Assembly: GCA_045399315.1 (NCBI GenBank)
Contig: DAYVGO010000057.1
Coordinates: 91,585-155,584, forward strand
Reading direction: 5' to 3'
Length of the DNA: 64,000 nt
From: Arsenophonus sp045399315
GTDB taxonomy: Bacteria; Pseudomonadota; Gammaproteobacteria; Enterobacterales; Enterobacteriaceae
Position 1 is the first letter of the stretch; every line of letters begins with the position of its first letter. Shown in pieces: positions 18,221 to 27,577 of the stretch. The notes beneath the pieces are model-generated. The model saw only the letters and a program-made list of their open reading frames with translations, had not been told where the DNA came from and searched no databases. A program made the position numbers and the translations under genes.

Positions 18221-20158
18221 TTAATTTATACGACTCAGGCTATCTTTAGATATTACCTGAAAGTCATTGAAATTTCTGCTATTAATCAGTCGATTAGTCG
18301 CTTTTTCTTTGATAAAAGTAACAAATAATTCATAAATAGCTATTACTTCTTCATAGTCAGCTTTACTAATAGCTAATAGAAAAATGATATTAGCCACTTC
18401 CTTAGTGTCTGTATTCCATTCGATCCCTTCGGTGAAATTAATCGTAACAACCACCGTTTTATTCGCTAGTAAGCCTAATGAGTGAGGTGATGCGATATCT
18501 TCGCCCAGTAAAGTAAAGACAATGGATTCTCGTTCGATCAGTTAAGGATAAAAATCGCTAGTAACATAACCGTCAGCCTGAAGTTTTTTACAGATTTTTT
18601 TAAATAGCGCTTCTTGGCTAATTTTTTCATTCAGCACGAAGAAATAACGTTCATCGAAGAATCGTTCAATAATATAAGGTTTGGTTTGGTTGATCATCAC
18701 TAAACGCCAGACTTGCTCCAGTTGATAGGGGGTTGGGAAGGGGGCAATTTTCACTACTGGTTTATTTTTTTCCGATAAGCGGATAGTGGTGATAATAAAA
18801 TCTTCATCAATGTTTTCTAAGATTTCATATTCTTGTAACGAGAGTGCACGACTAAATTTTAGTTGTGGAAATTCACGCATAATTTTGGCTTCAATCACAC
18901 GTACTGTTGAATTGCCTGAATCAGTAATGATTAGAACCTGAATTGGACGATGATGGCTGGTACCATAATTAGATTCCAAACTTATACTAATATGGACGGC
19001 TAGATAACCGAGCTCGTCTTCACTAATGGGGTAAGGGAGCAAGCTACTTGCACTGCGTAAGGCATCGAGGGTTACGTCGTAAGTAAAAAGATAATATTGT
19101 TTGATATCATTAAGTAAATGAGTCCGGGTATTAATATTAAATTATAAACGAGTTAATAAAGTGGCGAGATGGGTTGTCAGATTACGTTTTAGTTTCTCAT
19201 CATTACGTAAGTCGTAATGATATAAGTCATTTATATATTGTAAAATATGATCAAGTAATTTGGTATGTAAACCCGTTTTTTGATTAGGTTGTTCATTACC
19301 AATAATGCGTTGGGCTGCTAGCTGGGTGCATAAGTAAGCTTGTTCAGCTTTTAATAAATCACAACCGAGAAAGTAAATCAATCTGTTAGAAATTTCACTA
19401 ACCGTGTTTTGAATAACAGGATCCATTTCATTATTGGTGAAGGTAGTTAATTCTCTCCCACGAATAATCCGTAAAATAGTGGTGGCACAATTAAAGATAA
19501 GATATTGATGTCCTTCATTGGTCAGTCGAATATCAAAGCGACTAAGGTTATTTTGCAATACTTTATCAATATATTTTAAATCAATATTATCAAGATATGT
19601 CAGACTAAATTTAGCGATGTCTTTAGTAATTTCCTGCGTGAAACGCCGCCATAATATTTCGATAATACAAGTGTGAATGGCCCATTCATTACCACTTAAT
19701 CGTATTCCTTGATGTGGAATACCTTCGATCTTGATATCATGTTTTGCAGATATTCCCTGACGGTGCTCATATCCTATTGTATGGTACCGCGACGGATAAA
19801 CCATTTTTCAGCAATATCATCAAGTTTAACGGGTAATGGTAACATTAACAGCTTTAATAATAAGGCATCGACCCGATCTCTGGCTGTTCACGGAATATTA
19901 TCATCATCGGCTATTTTTTCCGTTTTGATGGTGGCAAAGAGGGTTTCGTTATTAATTTTTAAATGGTAACCATTGCCGTGTTCATAAACGATGCAAGCAT
20001 CATAGTCTTGCAGATATCCATTTAATTCGTTGATGTCTGAACATATGGTTCGCGTTGAAACACCAAAACGTTAGCAAGTTCTTCTTGCGATACAATGTCG
20101 GTCTTGAATATTAGTAAAGATCTGATGGATCCGTTGATTTGTAAACACAGCTGCGAGT
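18221..20158 (-). pseudogene. PRD/PTS-domain transcriptional regulator pseudogene (MtlR/LicR-type)
   Basis: The N-terminus, from GTG about 20158, has a helix-turn-helix (IHQIFTNIQ, then STRTICSDINELNGYL after a frameshift). Two PRD-like regions follow (open 19804-19142), then a segment resembling EIIB (VLIITDSGNSTVRVI, lacking the phosphoacceptor Cys) and a C-terminal EIIA of the mannitol/fructose type with GEDIASPHSLG, where His is the phosphorylation site. From 19804 to the stop at 18221 everything is in one frame, broken only by TAA at 19142-19144 and 18542-18544. With the frameshifts near 20065 and 19880 this is a pseudogene. Such regulators are PTS-responsive activators rather than RNA antiterminators. 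Confidence 0.85.
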
Positions 20159-20379
20159 TATACCTATAGCTTTCAATTAATAAAATAGAAAAGTTGTCTG
20201 CATTAAAGATGATATCTTAGTTAAAAAGCTTGATAGCAAGGCTATTATTGACATCCAAATAAATTATATCTATTAAAACAACTTTGCTTATTTTATCACT
20301 TTTATTGGCTGACGATCTTTTTATTAAATATTTTATTGAAAGTTATCAATCTTATATTTAATTTAAGTAAATTAATATG

Positions 20380-21059
20380 CCGCAGAAATTTGTCTGGGCA
20401 GTTAAATATACTTTTTGTTCCTGCATTAAGAATGCCTCCTTCATTATAATAAATATATGCTATCTTATGATTATTATTTTCTAATTTTACTATTCCTGTA
20501 ATTGAATATAGATAGCTATTTTTGCCATTCAAGCTAAGCGCCATATATTCTTTGTTTTTAAATAAATATGACTAATCCAGGTTTGTTGACGAATTTTTAA
20601 GCTATTTTCCGCTCCATTGGATGAAGCTAGTAATGTCAATGCGTTATTATTAGCGAGTTTACGTTTTTGTGGTGGTTGCCAGAAATATTCTACAGATACA
20701 TTTATTCATAGTTGTAATTGTATTAATGGCTTCTCGTGGCTGATATTGTGTTCACTATAACTTATATTAGGTATTGGAGATAAAAGTAAACACTCATTTT
20801 CGGATTGATGAATTTGATTTTCTTCACTATCGTGGAATTCAGCTTCACCCTGTAAAATCAAATTAATTAAATCGATATTGGGATAGGTTTTAGCTTGAAG
20901 GGCTGCTTTTGGTGCGATAATCTCTCGATTTAATACTCGCAAAGAGCCGTAATTGATAAAATCAGGATCGAAGTAATGACCAAAAAAGAAGGTATACTGT
21001 GCTTGTAACCAACCAAAATCAGCGTGACCACACTGTTTTTGTGTTCTAGGAATTATCAT
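20380..21059 (-). pseudogene. yhaK: yhaK pseudogene (pirin family)
   Basis: Open from ATG 21059 for 117 codons (RTQKQCGHADFGWLQAQYTFFFGHYFDP, SLRVLNREIIAPKAA, YPNIDLINLILQGEAEFHDS, ISYSEHNISHEKPLIQLQL), then a stop where E. coli has W of LQLWLDA. The remainder is recognisable in other frames (VEYFWQPPQKRKLANNNALTLLASSNG, LKIRQQTWISHIYL, SYLYSITGIVKL). E. coli YhaK is a 233-residue redox-sensitive bicupin. The 3' end is approximate. Confidence 0.88.
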
Positions 21060-21170
21060 AATAATTTTACCCGCAAGATGATTTATGATGAAAATGATAA
21101 TTAACCAGACGTAAAATTGTTAGCTAGTTAATTTGAGCTAAACATTCAAATTTCTTGACTGAGATACCTT

Positions 21171-22083
21171 ATGAGTAAAGAGCGTACACTGACATTAGAT
21201 GTGTTACGTTTAATGAATGCCATGGATCGACGCGGAAGTTTTGCCACGGCAGCTGATGAATTGGTTAGGGTCCCTTCTGCATTAAGTTATACGATGCAAA
21301 AATTAGAAGAAGAGCTTGATGTGGTGCTGATCGTTCTAGACATCGAACACGTTTTACTGATGTTGGTCGTATGTTGTTAGAACGGGGCGATTATTGTTAG
21401 AAGCTGCTGATAAACTTGTCGTTGATGTTGAGGCATTAGCACATGGCTGGGAACCCTATCTTACCATTGAGTGTGAAGTATTGATAACAGTTTCGACTCT
21501 TTTCCTTCTAGTTGATGAATTAGTACAAAAATCGGAAACTCAGTTCTCTTTATTAACTGAAGTATTAGTTGGGGTATGAGAATGTTTAGAAACGGGTAAG
21601 GCAGATATTGTTATTGCGCCTGATTTGCATTTTCGCACTTCACCTGAAATTAATAGCTGTTTGCTTGGTACTATTAATAATGTTTATGTTGCCAGTCCTG
21701 AGCATCCTATTCACTAAGAGCCAGAGCCACTTTTCGACGTGACTCGAATTAAATATCGTGGGATTGCCATTGCAGATACTGTGAAACAACGACCAGTTTT
21801 AACGGTGCAGCTGTTAGATAAACAGCAGCAGTTGACCATAAGTTTGATGGATGAAAAACACCGTGCTTTATTAGCCGGTTTGGGTGTTGCTACCATGCCT
21901 TATAATTTTGTTGAAAAAGATATTGAAGAAGGGCGATTACGAGTCGTGGGATCAGAATATAGTCATGAGACTAATATTATTATGGCTTAGCATCGTGGCA
22001 AAATTGGTGAAGCTAAATTTTGGTGTTTGCGCCAAATTCCTCAATTGTTTAATGGTGGTCAGTATACAGATCATTTATTATGA
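21171..22083 (+). pseudogene. yhaJ: yhaJ pseudogene (LysR-type regulator)
   Basis: The helix-turn-helix part is clear: ERTLTLDVLRLMNAMDRRGSFATAADELVRVPSALSYTMQKLEEELDVVL, then a frameshift to RSRHRTRFTDVGRMLLERG and another before LLEAADKLVVDVEALAHGWEP. It continues with a stop near 21580 and at 21715, then VTRIKYRGIAIADTVKQRPVLTVQLLDKQQQ, LLAGLGVATMPYNFVEKDIEEGRLRVV, and ends WCLRQIPQLFNGG. E. coli YhaJ (298 residues) responds to aromatic compounds and lies next to yhaK as here. At least two frameshifts and three stops. Confidence 0.92.
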
Positions 22084-22143
22084 AAAAAATTTAGTTAAAT
22101 TATGCTCATGGGCGATGATAAAACCAGCGCCAAATTTTTAGCA

Positions 22144-22536
22144 TCACCATTTTTTATTTGACAAGTTATCAATACTGAATCTGCCTGGTCCGAGTATTGC
22201 TAATAATATGTAGCCTCCAGCAATAGAAAGATCTTTTAAAAACATCAATTGGTTATCGCCTTTGGCAAAGTTGAAGTGAAAAATAAAAGTGGTTAACAAA
22301 CTAAAAGCAACGGTAAAAATAGCGGTGGTTCGTGTTAAAAAACCGAATAGGGTGGCGATCCCGCCGCCAAGCTCTAATAAAATTGTCAATGGCAGTAAAA
22401 ACCCAGGGATATCCATTACATTCATATACTGCTGGGTTTCAGTATAGCCACTAGGCTTACCATAACCGGCAAAAATAAATAATAGTGGCATTAAAATATG
22501 TGTCACTAGGATTGCGATATTTTCTGTGTTTTTCAT
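22144..22536 (-). CDS. yqjF: YqjF, DoxX family inner-membrane protein
   Basis: 130 residues, the same length as E. coli YqjF. DoxX fold with four membrane helices (about 8-26, 46-68, 72-92, 103-120). Conserved stretches are ILMPLLFIFAGYGKPSGY, TQQYMNVMDIPGFLLPLTILLELGGGIATLFGFLTRTTA, FHFNFAKGDNQLMFLKDLSIAGGYILLAILGPG, with C-terminal NKKW. The function is not firmly known; in E. coli the gene is activated by YhaJ in response to aromatic (nitrotoluene-type) compounds. The ATG at 22536 is preferred over ATG 22542 because it aligns with E. coli and leaves proper spacing to AGAGAG. Its regulator yhaJ is dead while yqjF survives. Confidence 0.94.
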   Translation of the reverse strand: MKNTENIAILVTHILMPLLFIFAGYGKPSGYTETQQYMNVMDIPGFLLPLTILLELGGGIATLFGFLTRTTAIFTVAFSLLTTFIFHFNFAKGDNQLMFLKDLSIAGGYILLAILGPGRFSIDNLSNKKW

Positions 22537-22747
22537 ATTCATCTCTCTTACAATAACGGTTTTAATCCGCAGTGGGCGTTTACATGTTAGTCAAGAATGG
22601 TTGATTTCGGTTTTATTTATAGTAAAGCGATCATGATTAAAAACACTAGCTAAGAAAATTCAATCTATTGTGCAAAAAATTGAATGAATTAGTTGAAAAT
22701 CATTTTTATATACGGTGATGAGTTATTTTTACCATTGTGCTGAAGTA

Positions 22748-23044
22748 TTATACTTCCTTTAATATGAAAGTTTGTAAAGTTTTTGCTATGCCCCAGACAC
22801 CGATAGCCTGTCGACTCAGACTATAAAGTTTTGTTGGATGAAGGATATGATAGAGTGCAATTAATGACATACTGGCAATGTGTAGTGGCTTGAAAGCTAA
22901 TATTTTTTGCCAGGTACGATCATAAGGTGCGGTAATTATTAGCTAATGATCAGAAGTTGCGGATAGCGTATTACGCTGCTGCTGAATATTGGCTAACAAT
23001 TGCTGCTTTTTTAATAGCAGTTGTTTACGTTTATTCAGTTTCAT
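22748..23044 (-). pseudogene. yqjK: yqjK pseudogene
   Basis: From ATG 23044 the single frame reads MKLNKRKQLLLKKQQLLANIQQQRNTLSATSDH, a TAA, then LIITAPYDRTWQKILAFKPLHIASMSLIALYHILHPTKLYSLSRQAIGVWGIAKTLQTFILKEV. E. coli YqjK (99 residues) has W at the TAA position (SRREWLETTGAYDRRWNMLLSLR). Only one lesion is visible, so inactivation is recent or the stop is the only defect. The start overlaps the end of yqjE. Small inner-membrane protein of unknown function. Confidence 0.87.
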
Positions 23045-23436
23045 GTTCATTCTGTTTTAGCTGCTTGATATCCTGTTTTAATTGTTCTCGTGTTGCCACT
23101 AATAGAGGCGCGCTATAGGTTATTTTTAAAGTCCAGCAAGTGCCTAATAACGCTAGGATAAGTAAAACAGCTGTTGTAATAGCAACGACTTGTATACAGT
23201 ATGTGGGATCAACCATCAGAAAAATTAACACCAGCAAACTCATAAGCCAAATGAGATCAACAGCAGTATGGTACCAGCTAATAAAATCAGTTGGACAAAA
23301 GTTTATTTCTCTTGCTCAAGTTCGACTGCAACCAATTGCAGTCGTGTCTCAACCATATTAATAAGAATAGAGCTTATACGTGTAAGGTACTTAGTAGGCC
23401 TTTAGCTGGTCCGGGTGGATGTTGATTGCCGCACAT
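23031..23436 (-). pseudogene. yqjE: yqjE pseudogene (phage-holin-like inner-membrane protein)
   Basis: Begins MCGNQHPPGPAKGLLSTL from ATG 23436, shifts to SSILINMVETRLQLVAVELEQEK, has a TAA, continues FVQLILLAGTILLLISFGL, and shifts again to the open C-terminal part MSLLVLIFLMVDPTYCIQVVAITTAVLLILALLGTCWTL ending QLKQNEHETE. E. coli YqjE (134 residues) has MVETRLRLAVVELEEEKANLFQLLLMLG at the corresponding place. Two frameshifts and one stop. Confidence 0.87.
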
Positions 23437-23437
23437 A

Positions 23438-23726
23438 TTAACGTTTAGTAAGTAAAATGCCTAATACCAGTCCGACTGCGGGACCAACACCTGTCCATGA
23501 ATTTTCATGTACATAATCATCAGCACGGCCAGCAGCTTCCTTGGTTTGATGAATAATTTTGTGCTTACATCACTTAGCTTTTGGAGAGAATCATTTAACG
23601 CTTTTTTGCTTTGTGGCAAATTTTGTCAATTTCTACTTTGGATTTATTTTCTTTATTGTTCAGAACTTCCTCCAAAGAATCAGCTAATGATTTTAATTCT
23701 GTATGTAGGTTTTCGGTATTTTTCAT
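23438..23726 (-). pseudogene. yqjD: yqjD pseudogene (ribosome-binding, ElaB/YqjD/YgaM family)
   Basis: From ATG 23726: MKNTENLHTELKSLADSLEEVLNNKENKSKVEIDKICHKAKK, then a frameshift, then KTKEAAGRADDYVHENSWTGVGPAVGLVLGILLTKR after a second frameshift. E. coli YqjD (101 residues) is a tail-anchored inner-membrane protein that binds ribosomes in stationary phase. The C-terminal membrane segment with the family signature (ENPWTGVGIGAA) is still legible. Confidence 0.88.
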
Positions 23727-23948
23727 AACGTTGATCTCTTTCAAAGAGGAACGTAAATTTTTAACATATTTATTCTTAAATAATAGTAAAAGATGCACTA
23801 AAATCAATCTATATCTCATTTAAGGTAATTTAAAATTATTTATATTGCATATAAAAACAATTATATCTGTATGAAAATTTGATAAAAAACTTAACTGAAA
23901 GGTATACTGTTACCTTAAAAGTAGGCAACAGCATATATTAGGTTGGAT

Positions 23949-24614
23949 TTAAGGATTGCGACGATTAAACTTTTTCTTTAGTACGACCGCTATACTGCCT
24001 ACTAAACCAATAAAAAGTAAAATAACCGGAATCAGCATTAAAATACTCATGATCTGGCGTTCATGGTATTGAAAGAACGGACTTTTACCGAATACATAAC
24101 CAATGGTGGTTAAAATCAGTACCCATAGTAATCCACTGAGCCAATTAAAAAATTGGAAGCGTCCATTAGGTAAACCCGATAGGCCGGCAATGGTAGGTAG
24201 AATTGTTCTAATAAAAGCCAGAAAACGGCCAATAAGAAGTGCCGCTAGACCATAAAGATGGAAAAGACCATAAGCACGTTGGTGATAATGTTCAGGTAGA
24301 TGAGAGAGCCAGCTTTGTACAATTTTATTGTTGCCTAGCCATTTACCTTGTATATATCCTACCCAGCAACCCAAGCTGGCACCAGTGGTTAAGATAATAA
24401 TTGTCAATGGATAATTGATAGTACCTTTAGCTATTAGCACTCCAACTAGGATCAGCAAACTGTCACCAGGTAAAAAAGCGGCAGGTAATATTCCATTTTC
24501 CAAAAATAAAATTGAAAATAATATAATGTAGATAGCCCATTCTAATGATGGATTCATAAGCATATTGTAATCTTGATGCCAGAGTGCAAAAAAAAGTTCT
24601 TTAACTAATTCCAT
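23949..24614 (-). CDS. yqjA: YqjA, DedA family membrane protein
   Basis: 221 residues, against 220 in E. coli. DedA proteins act in envelope homeostasis, osmosensing-dependent alkaline pH tolerance and proton-motive-force maintenance, and are linked to undecaprenyl phosphate recycling in the family. Seen: FLENGILPAAFLPGDSLLILVGVLIAKG with the conserved acidic residues of the re-entrant loop, GASLGCWVGYIQGKWLG, LIGRFLAFIRTILPTIAGLSGL with the essential arginines, and FQFFNWLSGLLWVLILTTIGYVFGKSP. The ATG at 24614 is preferred; the preceding TTG is not needed. yqjB and yqjC, which follow in E. coli, are not recognisable in 23727-23948. Confidence 0.96.
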   Translation of the reverse strand: MELVKELFFALWHQDYNMLMNPSLEWAIYIILFSILFLENGILPAAFLPGDSLLILVGVLIAKGTINYPLTIIILTTGASLGCWVGYIQGKWLGNNKIVQSWLSHLPEHYHQRAYGLFHLYGLAALLIGRFLAFIRTILPTIAGLSGLPNGRFQFFNWLSGLLWVLILTTIGYVFGKSPFFQYHERQIMSILMLIPVILLFIGLVGSIAVVLKKKFNRRNP

Positions 24615-24912
24615 CAAGTGTTCCTAATACCGTTATCTATAGACCTAAATGGCAGTTATTACCTGTTATCCCTTATTTGAGGTAATGTGTCCTGGTTAAA
24701 AAAGGTTGTAATATGAACCTAATATATTAGATTCAGATATAAGTATAATATATTAGACTAATAAAATACTCTAACAAAATCATAAATAACTAAATAGTAA
24801 ATTTTTCGCTTAAATTGATTTTCTATTTACTATCTTATTTTTTTACAATTCATGAAATATATTTACCTAATATCTTGTGTTTTGTTAATGAATCTTTTAT
24901 TTTATTTAGATA
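24615..24912. other. Intergenic region between yqjA and alx
   Basis: Extremely AT-rich, no ORF. It must contain the divergent promoters of yqjA (minus) and the alx leader (plus), but repeated TATAAT-like stretches (24718-24760) make a specific assignment unsafe. Confidence 0.5.
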
Positions 24913-25047
24913 GCAAAGGGGAGTAACTTCTTTAGCCGGTTTATGTCATTACGGTGTTATACACCCGGTAGCCGGGCATCACAGGTGAATATCAAAGTAA
25001 CTTGTTTATTGTAAAGTGAGACCTTGCCAGTGGGCAGGGCTTGCTTA
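24913..25047 (+). promoter_or_regulatory. yybP-ykoY manganese riboswitch (alx leader)
   Basis: Aptamer features in order: AGCAAAGGGGAGTAACTTC at the 5' side, the CACCCGGTAGCCGGGCATCAC arm (24962-24982) with loop L3, and the closing CTTGCCAGTGGGCAGGGCTTGCTT (25023-25046). The GGGGAGUA and CUUGC blocks are the signature of the Mn2+ aptamer found before alx and mntP in enterobacteria. It lies 102 bases upstream of the alx start. Mn2+ (and high pH in E. coli) is expected to open the ribosome binding site and allow alx translation. Confidence 0.87.
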
Positions 25048-25095
25048 TAATTTAAGTTAGTAGAATAGAAACCTATGAAGATTAAAATGAATTAT

Positions 25096-25130
25096 AACGG
25101 CTGAGCCTTCTGTGGGGGATCGGCCGTTTT
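25096..25130 (+). promoter_or_regulatory. Stem-loop in alx leader (expression platform)
   Basis: AACGGC and GCCGTT pair around TGAGCC...GGATCG and are followed by TTTTCATTTTT, so it can act as an intrinsic terminator or as part of the switching structure. The alx ribosome binding site AGGAG (25139-25143) is just downstream. Confidence 0.65.
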
Positions 25131-25148
25131 TCATTTTTAGGAGCTAAA

Positions 25149-26105
25149 ATGCATTCTGCTGGAACACCCATGTTATGGGGCGTCTTTACTGTCGTTATTG
25201 CAATTATGTTACTTATTGATATTTCTTTACAGGGTAAGCATAAGGGAAAAGAAATAACAGTAAGACAGGCTATTATATGGAGTTTGATCTGGATTAGTTT
25301 GGCTCTTTTGTTTGCTTTAGGTTTATGGTTTTATTTTAAACAGACAACTAGCCTGACAATTGCCAATCGTCAAACAATGGCTTTTTTAACAGGTTATTTA
25401 CTGGAAAAAGCATTAGCAATCGATAATGTATTTGTTTGGTTAATGCTGTTTAATTATTTTGCAATTCCGGTGAATTTTCAGCACCGTGTGCTTATTTACG
25501 GTGTTTTAGGTGCGATTTTATTACGTACCATCATGATCTTTACAGGCAGTTGGTTAGTTTCACAATTTCACTGGATTTTGTATCTTTTTGGCATTTTTCT
25601 ACTATTTACCGGCATTAAGATGTTCTTTATTAAAGAAAATGCTCAGCCGATCGATAAAAAACCATTAGTAAAATGGATCGGTTCTCATTTACGTATGACA
25701 AGTACATTACATGGTGAACGTTTTTTTATTTGTCAACAGGGTATTTTATTTGCCACTCCGCTGATTATGGTATTAATTTTAGTTGAGATAAGTGACATTA
25801 TTTTTGCGGTGGATAGTATTCCGGCTATTTTTGCGGTAACAACGGATCCTTTTATTGTATTGACTTCAAATCTTTTTGCGATTTTAGGCTTGCGGGCGAT
25901 GTATTTTGTTTTATCGGGTGTTGCTGAAAAATTCTCTATGTTAAAGTACGGCCTTTCTGTTATCTTAATTTTTATTGGCATAAAAATGTTATTAATGGAT
26001 ATATTTTATATTCCTACTGCAGTTTCGCTGAGTATTGTTGCAGGTATTTTAACATTGACGATGTTCATTAATTATATTGTTAATAAACATAAAAAACATA
26101 TCTAA
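25149..26105 (+). CDS. alx: Alx, TerC family manganese exporter
   Basis: 318 residues, against 321 in E. coli. Integral membrane protein with about nine helices implicated in Mn2+ export. Family motifs: GYLLEKALAIDNVFVWLMLFNYF (acidic E/D pair in a membrane helix), GVLGAILLRTIMIFTGSWL, LFGIFLLFTGIKMF, then VLILVEISDIIFAVDSIPAIFAVTTDPFIVLTSNLFAILGLRAMYF with the conserved D residues for metal transport, and LKYGLSVILIFIGIKML. Intact, with AGGAG 6 bases before the ATG. Controlled by the upstream riboswitch. Confidence 0.96.
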   Translation: MHSAGTPMLWGVFTVVIAIMLLIDISLQGKHKGKEITVRQAIIWSLIWISLALLFALGLWFYFKQTTSLTIANRQTMAFLTGYLLEKALAIDNVFVWLMLFNYFAIPVNFQHRVLIYGVLGAILLRTIMIFTGSWLVSQFHWILYLFGIFLLFTGIKMFFIKENAQPIDKKPLVKWIGSHLRMTSTLHGERFFICQQGILFATPLIMVLILVEISDIIFAVDSIPAIFAVTTDPFIVLTSNLFAILGLRAMYFVLSGVAEKFSMLKYGLSVILIFIGIKMLLMDIFYIPTAVSLSIVAGILTLTMFINYIVNKHKKHI

Positions 26106-26342
26106 ATATTAACTTTAAATATTATAACATGGTATCCTTTTATACTGATTAATAATGGTAAAAAGGGATATTGTTATCATGTCTGTTAGTTAAATTAATT
26201 TTGCTAGTTAATTTATTAATAAAAAAGGTTTGTTAGATGTTTATTTAATAAATCTATTTTTATACATGCTGATACCTTTTTATGTTTATACCGTCTAACA
26301 TAAACACTAGGCTTTATACCATAAAAATTATTTGGAATGGCT

Positions 26343-27530
26343 ATGGAAAAACAACATGTTGGTTAACTGGCTAATATTGTACTTAGAAGTTTAGTAAAGC
26401 TAATACTAATAGGTTAATTGCTAGTTATACTTTTTACCTGACTTTGTCCTAATGGTGCTCGTAATGTTAATATATTAGGTGACTTATTTATGAGTGCCTT
26501 GAAAGCTGTTGTGCCTATTATTGCTAATCACAAAAAGGGCAGCATGCCAAGCTTTGTCCTATTTTATTGCTATATGTTAGATATTTTTTTGGCAGCAATA
26601 GTGGCGGTTATCGTTGTATTTCTTATTTCCTCTCGTCTGATGTTGGTTGTAATGGTACTCAATTAAGTCCACCAGACAGTATCACACAGGTGAAAATAGG
26701 GATAATGATAAAGATTGTCACTAACCCAGTTGAGGCGCTCCTGAAAGCAAATTATATTGGTATTTTGACCTAGTCTATTAGACTAGCTATTCTGTTACGT
26801 TATGCTAGTGCAACGACTAGAAATTTGCGGCATAATTTTGCCACAGTAATTACCCAGCTTGTTCTTATTATTAGATTTGCCCCATTAGGTATTTTTGGTT
26901 TAGTCACATCAACGATTAATGTGACAGGATTTACCACATTGAAAAGTTATTACATGTTTTGTTTGTTCTCTTAGGTTGTATGATTTTGGTTACTTTGATC
27001 ATTAATCTTTTGCTGCTTTATCGGAGATTGCGTCGTAACCCATATCCATTAATTTCTTGTTGTTTACGTGAAAGTGGTGTCACGACTTTTTTTACCCGTA
27101 GTTAAGCAACCAAAATTCCCATAAATATGGATATGTGTCAGCGCAGAAATTTAAATAAAAATACTTATTCAGTTTCTATTGCTTTGAGCGCAATTATCAA
27201 TATGGATGAGGTGGCAATAACTATCACTATATTAACATTAGCAGCAGTACAAACTTTAGGCATATCTTTTGATTTCTTGACCGCCGTATTATTGAGTGTG
27301 GTTGCGACGATTTGTGCTTCTAGGGCATCAGGTATAGCTAGGGATCATTGTTGCTTATTTCATTTGTCTGTAGTTTATTTGGTATTTCGAATGAAATTGC
27401 CATGCTGATGGTTGCTATAGGAATGATTATTAATGTCGTTAAGAACACTGTTGAAACGGCATTAAATTCATTCTACTGTTGTTTATTTGCGTCTTGCTGA
27501 AGAGCAACACTATCATCTGAGCAGTAGAAT
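26343..27530 (+). pseudogene. sstT: sstT pseudogene (Na+/serine-threonine symporter)
   Basis: Starts at ATG 26343 (MEKQHVG then stop). Legible pieces: ANIVLRSLVKLILIG, LFMSALKAVVPI, then after a deletion IANHKKGSMPSF, KIGIMIKIVTNPVEALLKANYIGIL, VTQLVLIIRFAPLGIFGLV, RRNPYPLISCCLRESGVTTFFTRS, INMDVCQRRNLNKNTYSVSIALSAIINMDEVAITITILTLAAVQTLGI (normally GATINMAGAAITI) and GMIINVVKNTVETALNS. Many stops and frameshifts. The position after alx matches E. coli. Confidence 0.9.
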
Positions 27531-27577
27531 AATAATTTTTAATACTGTGCTTAAATATCCTCTAAAATAATTAACCC

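Noticed and set aside
12229..20158. In-frame TAA/TAG codons in many genes as a sign of stop-codon reassignment or readthrough.
   Set aside because: Intact essential genes (rpsI, arcB, rsmI, dsbD) end with ordinary TAA/TAG/TGA at family-typical lengths, and the broken genes also carry indels, so point nonsense mutations are enough.
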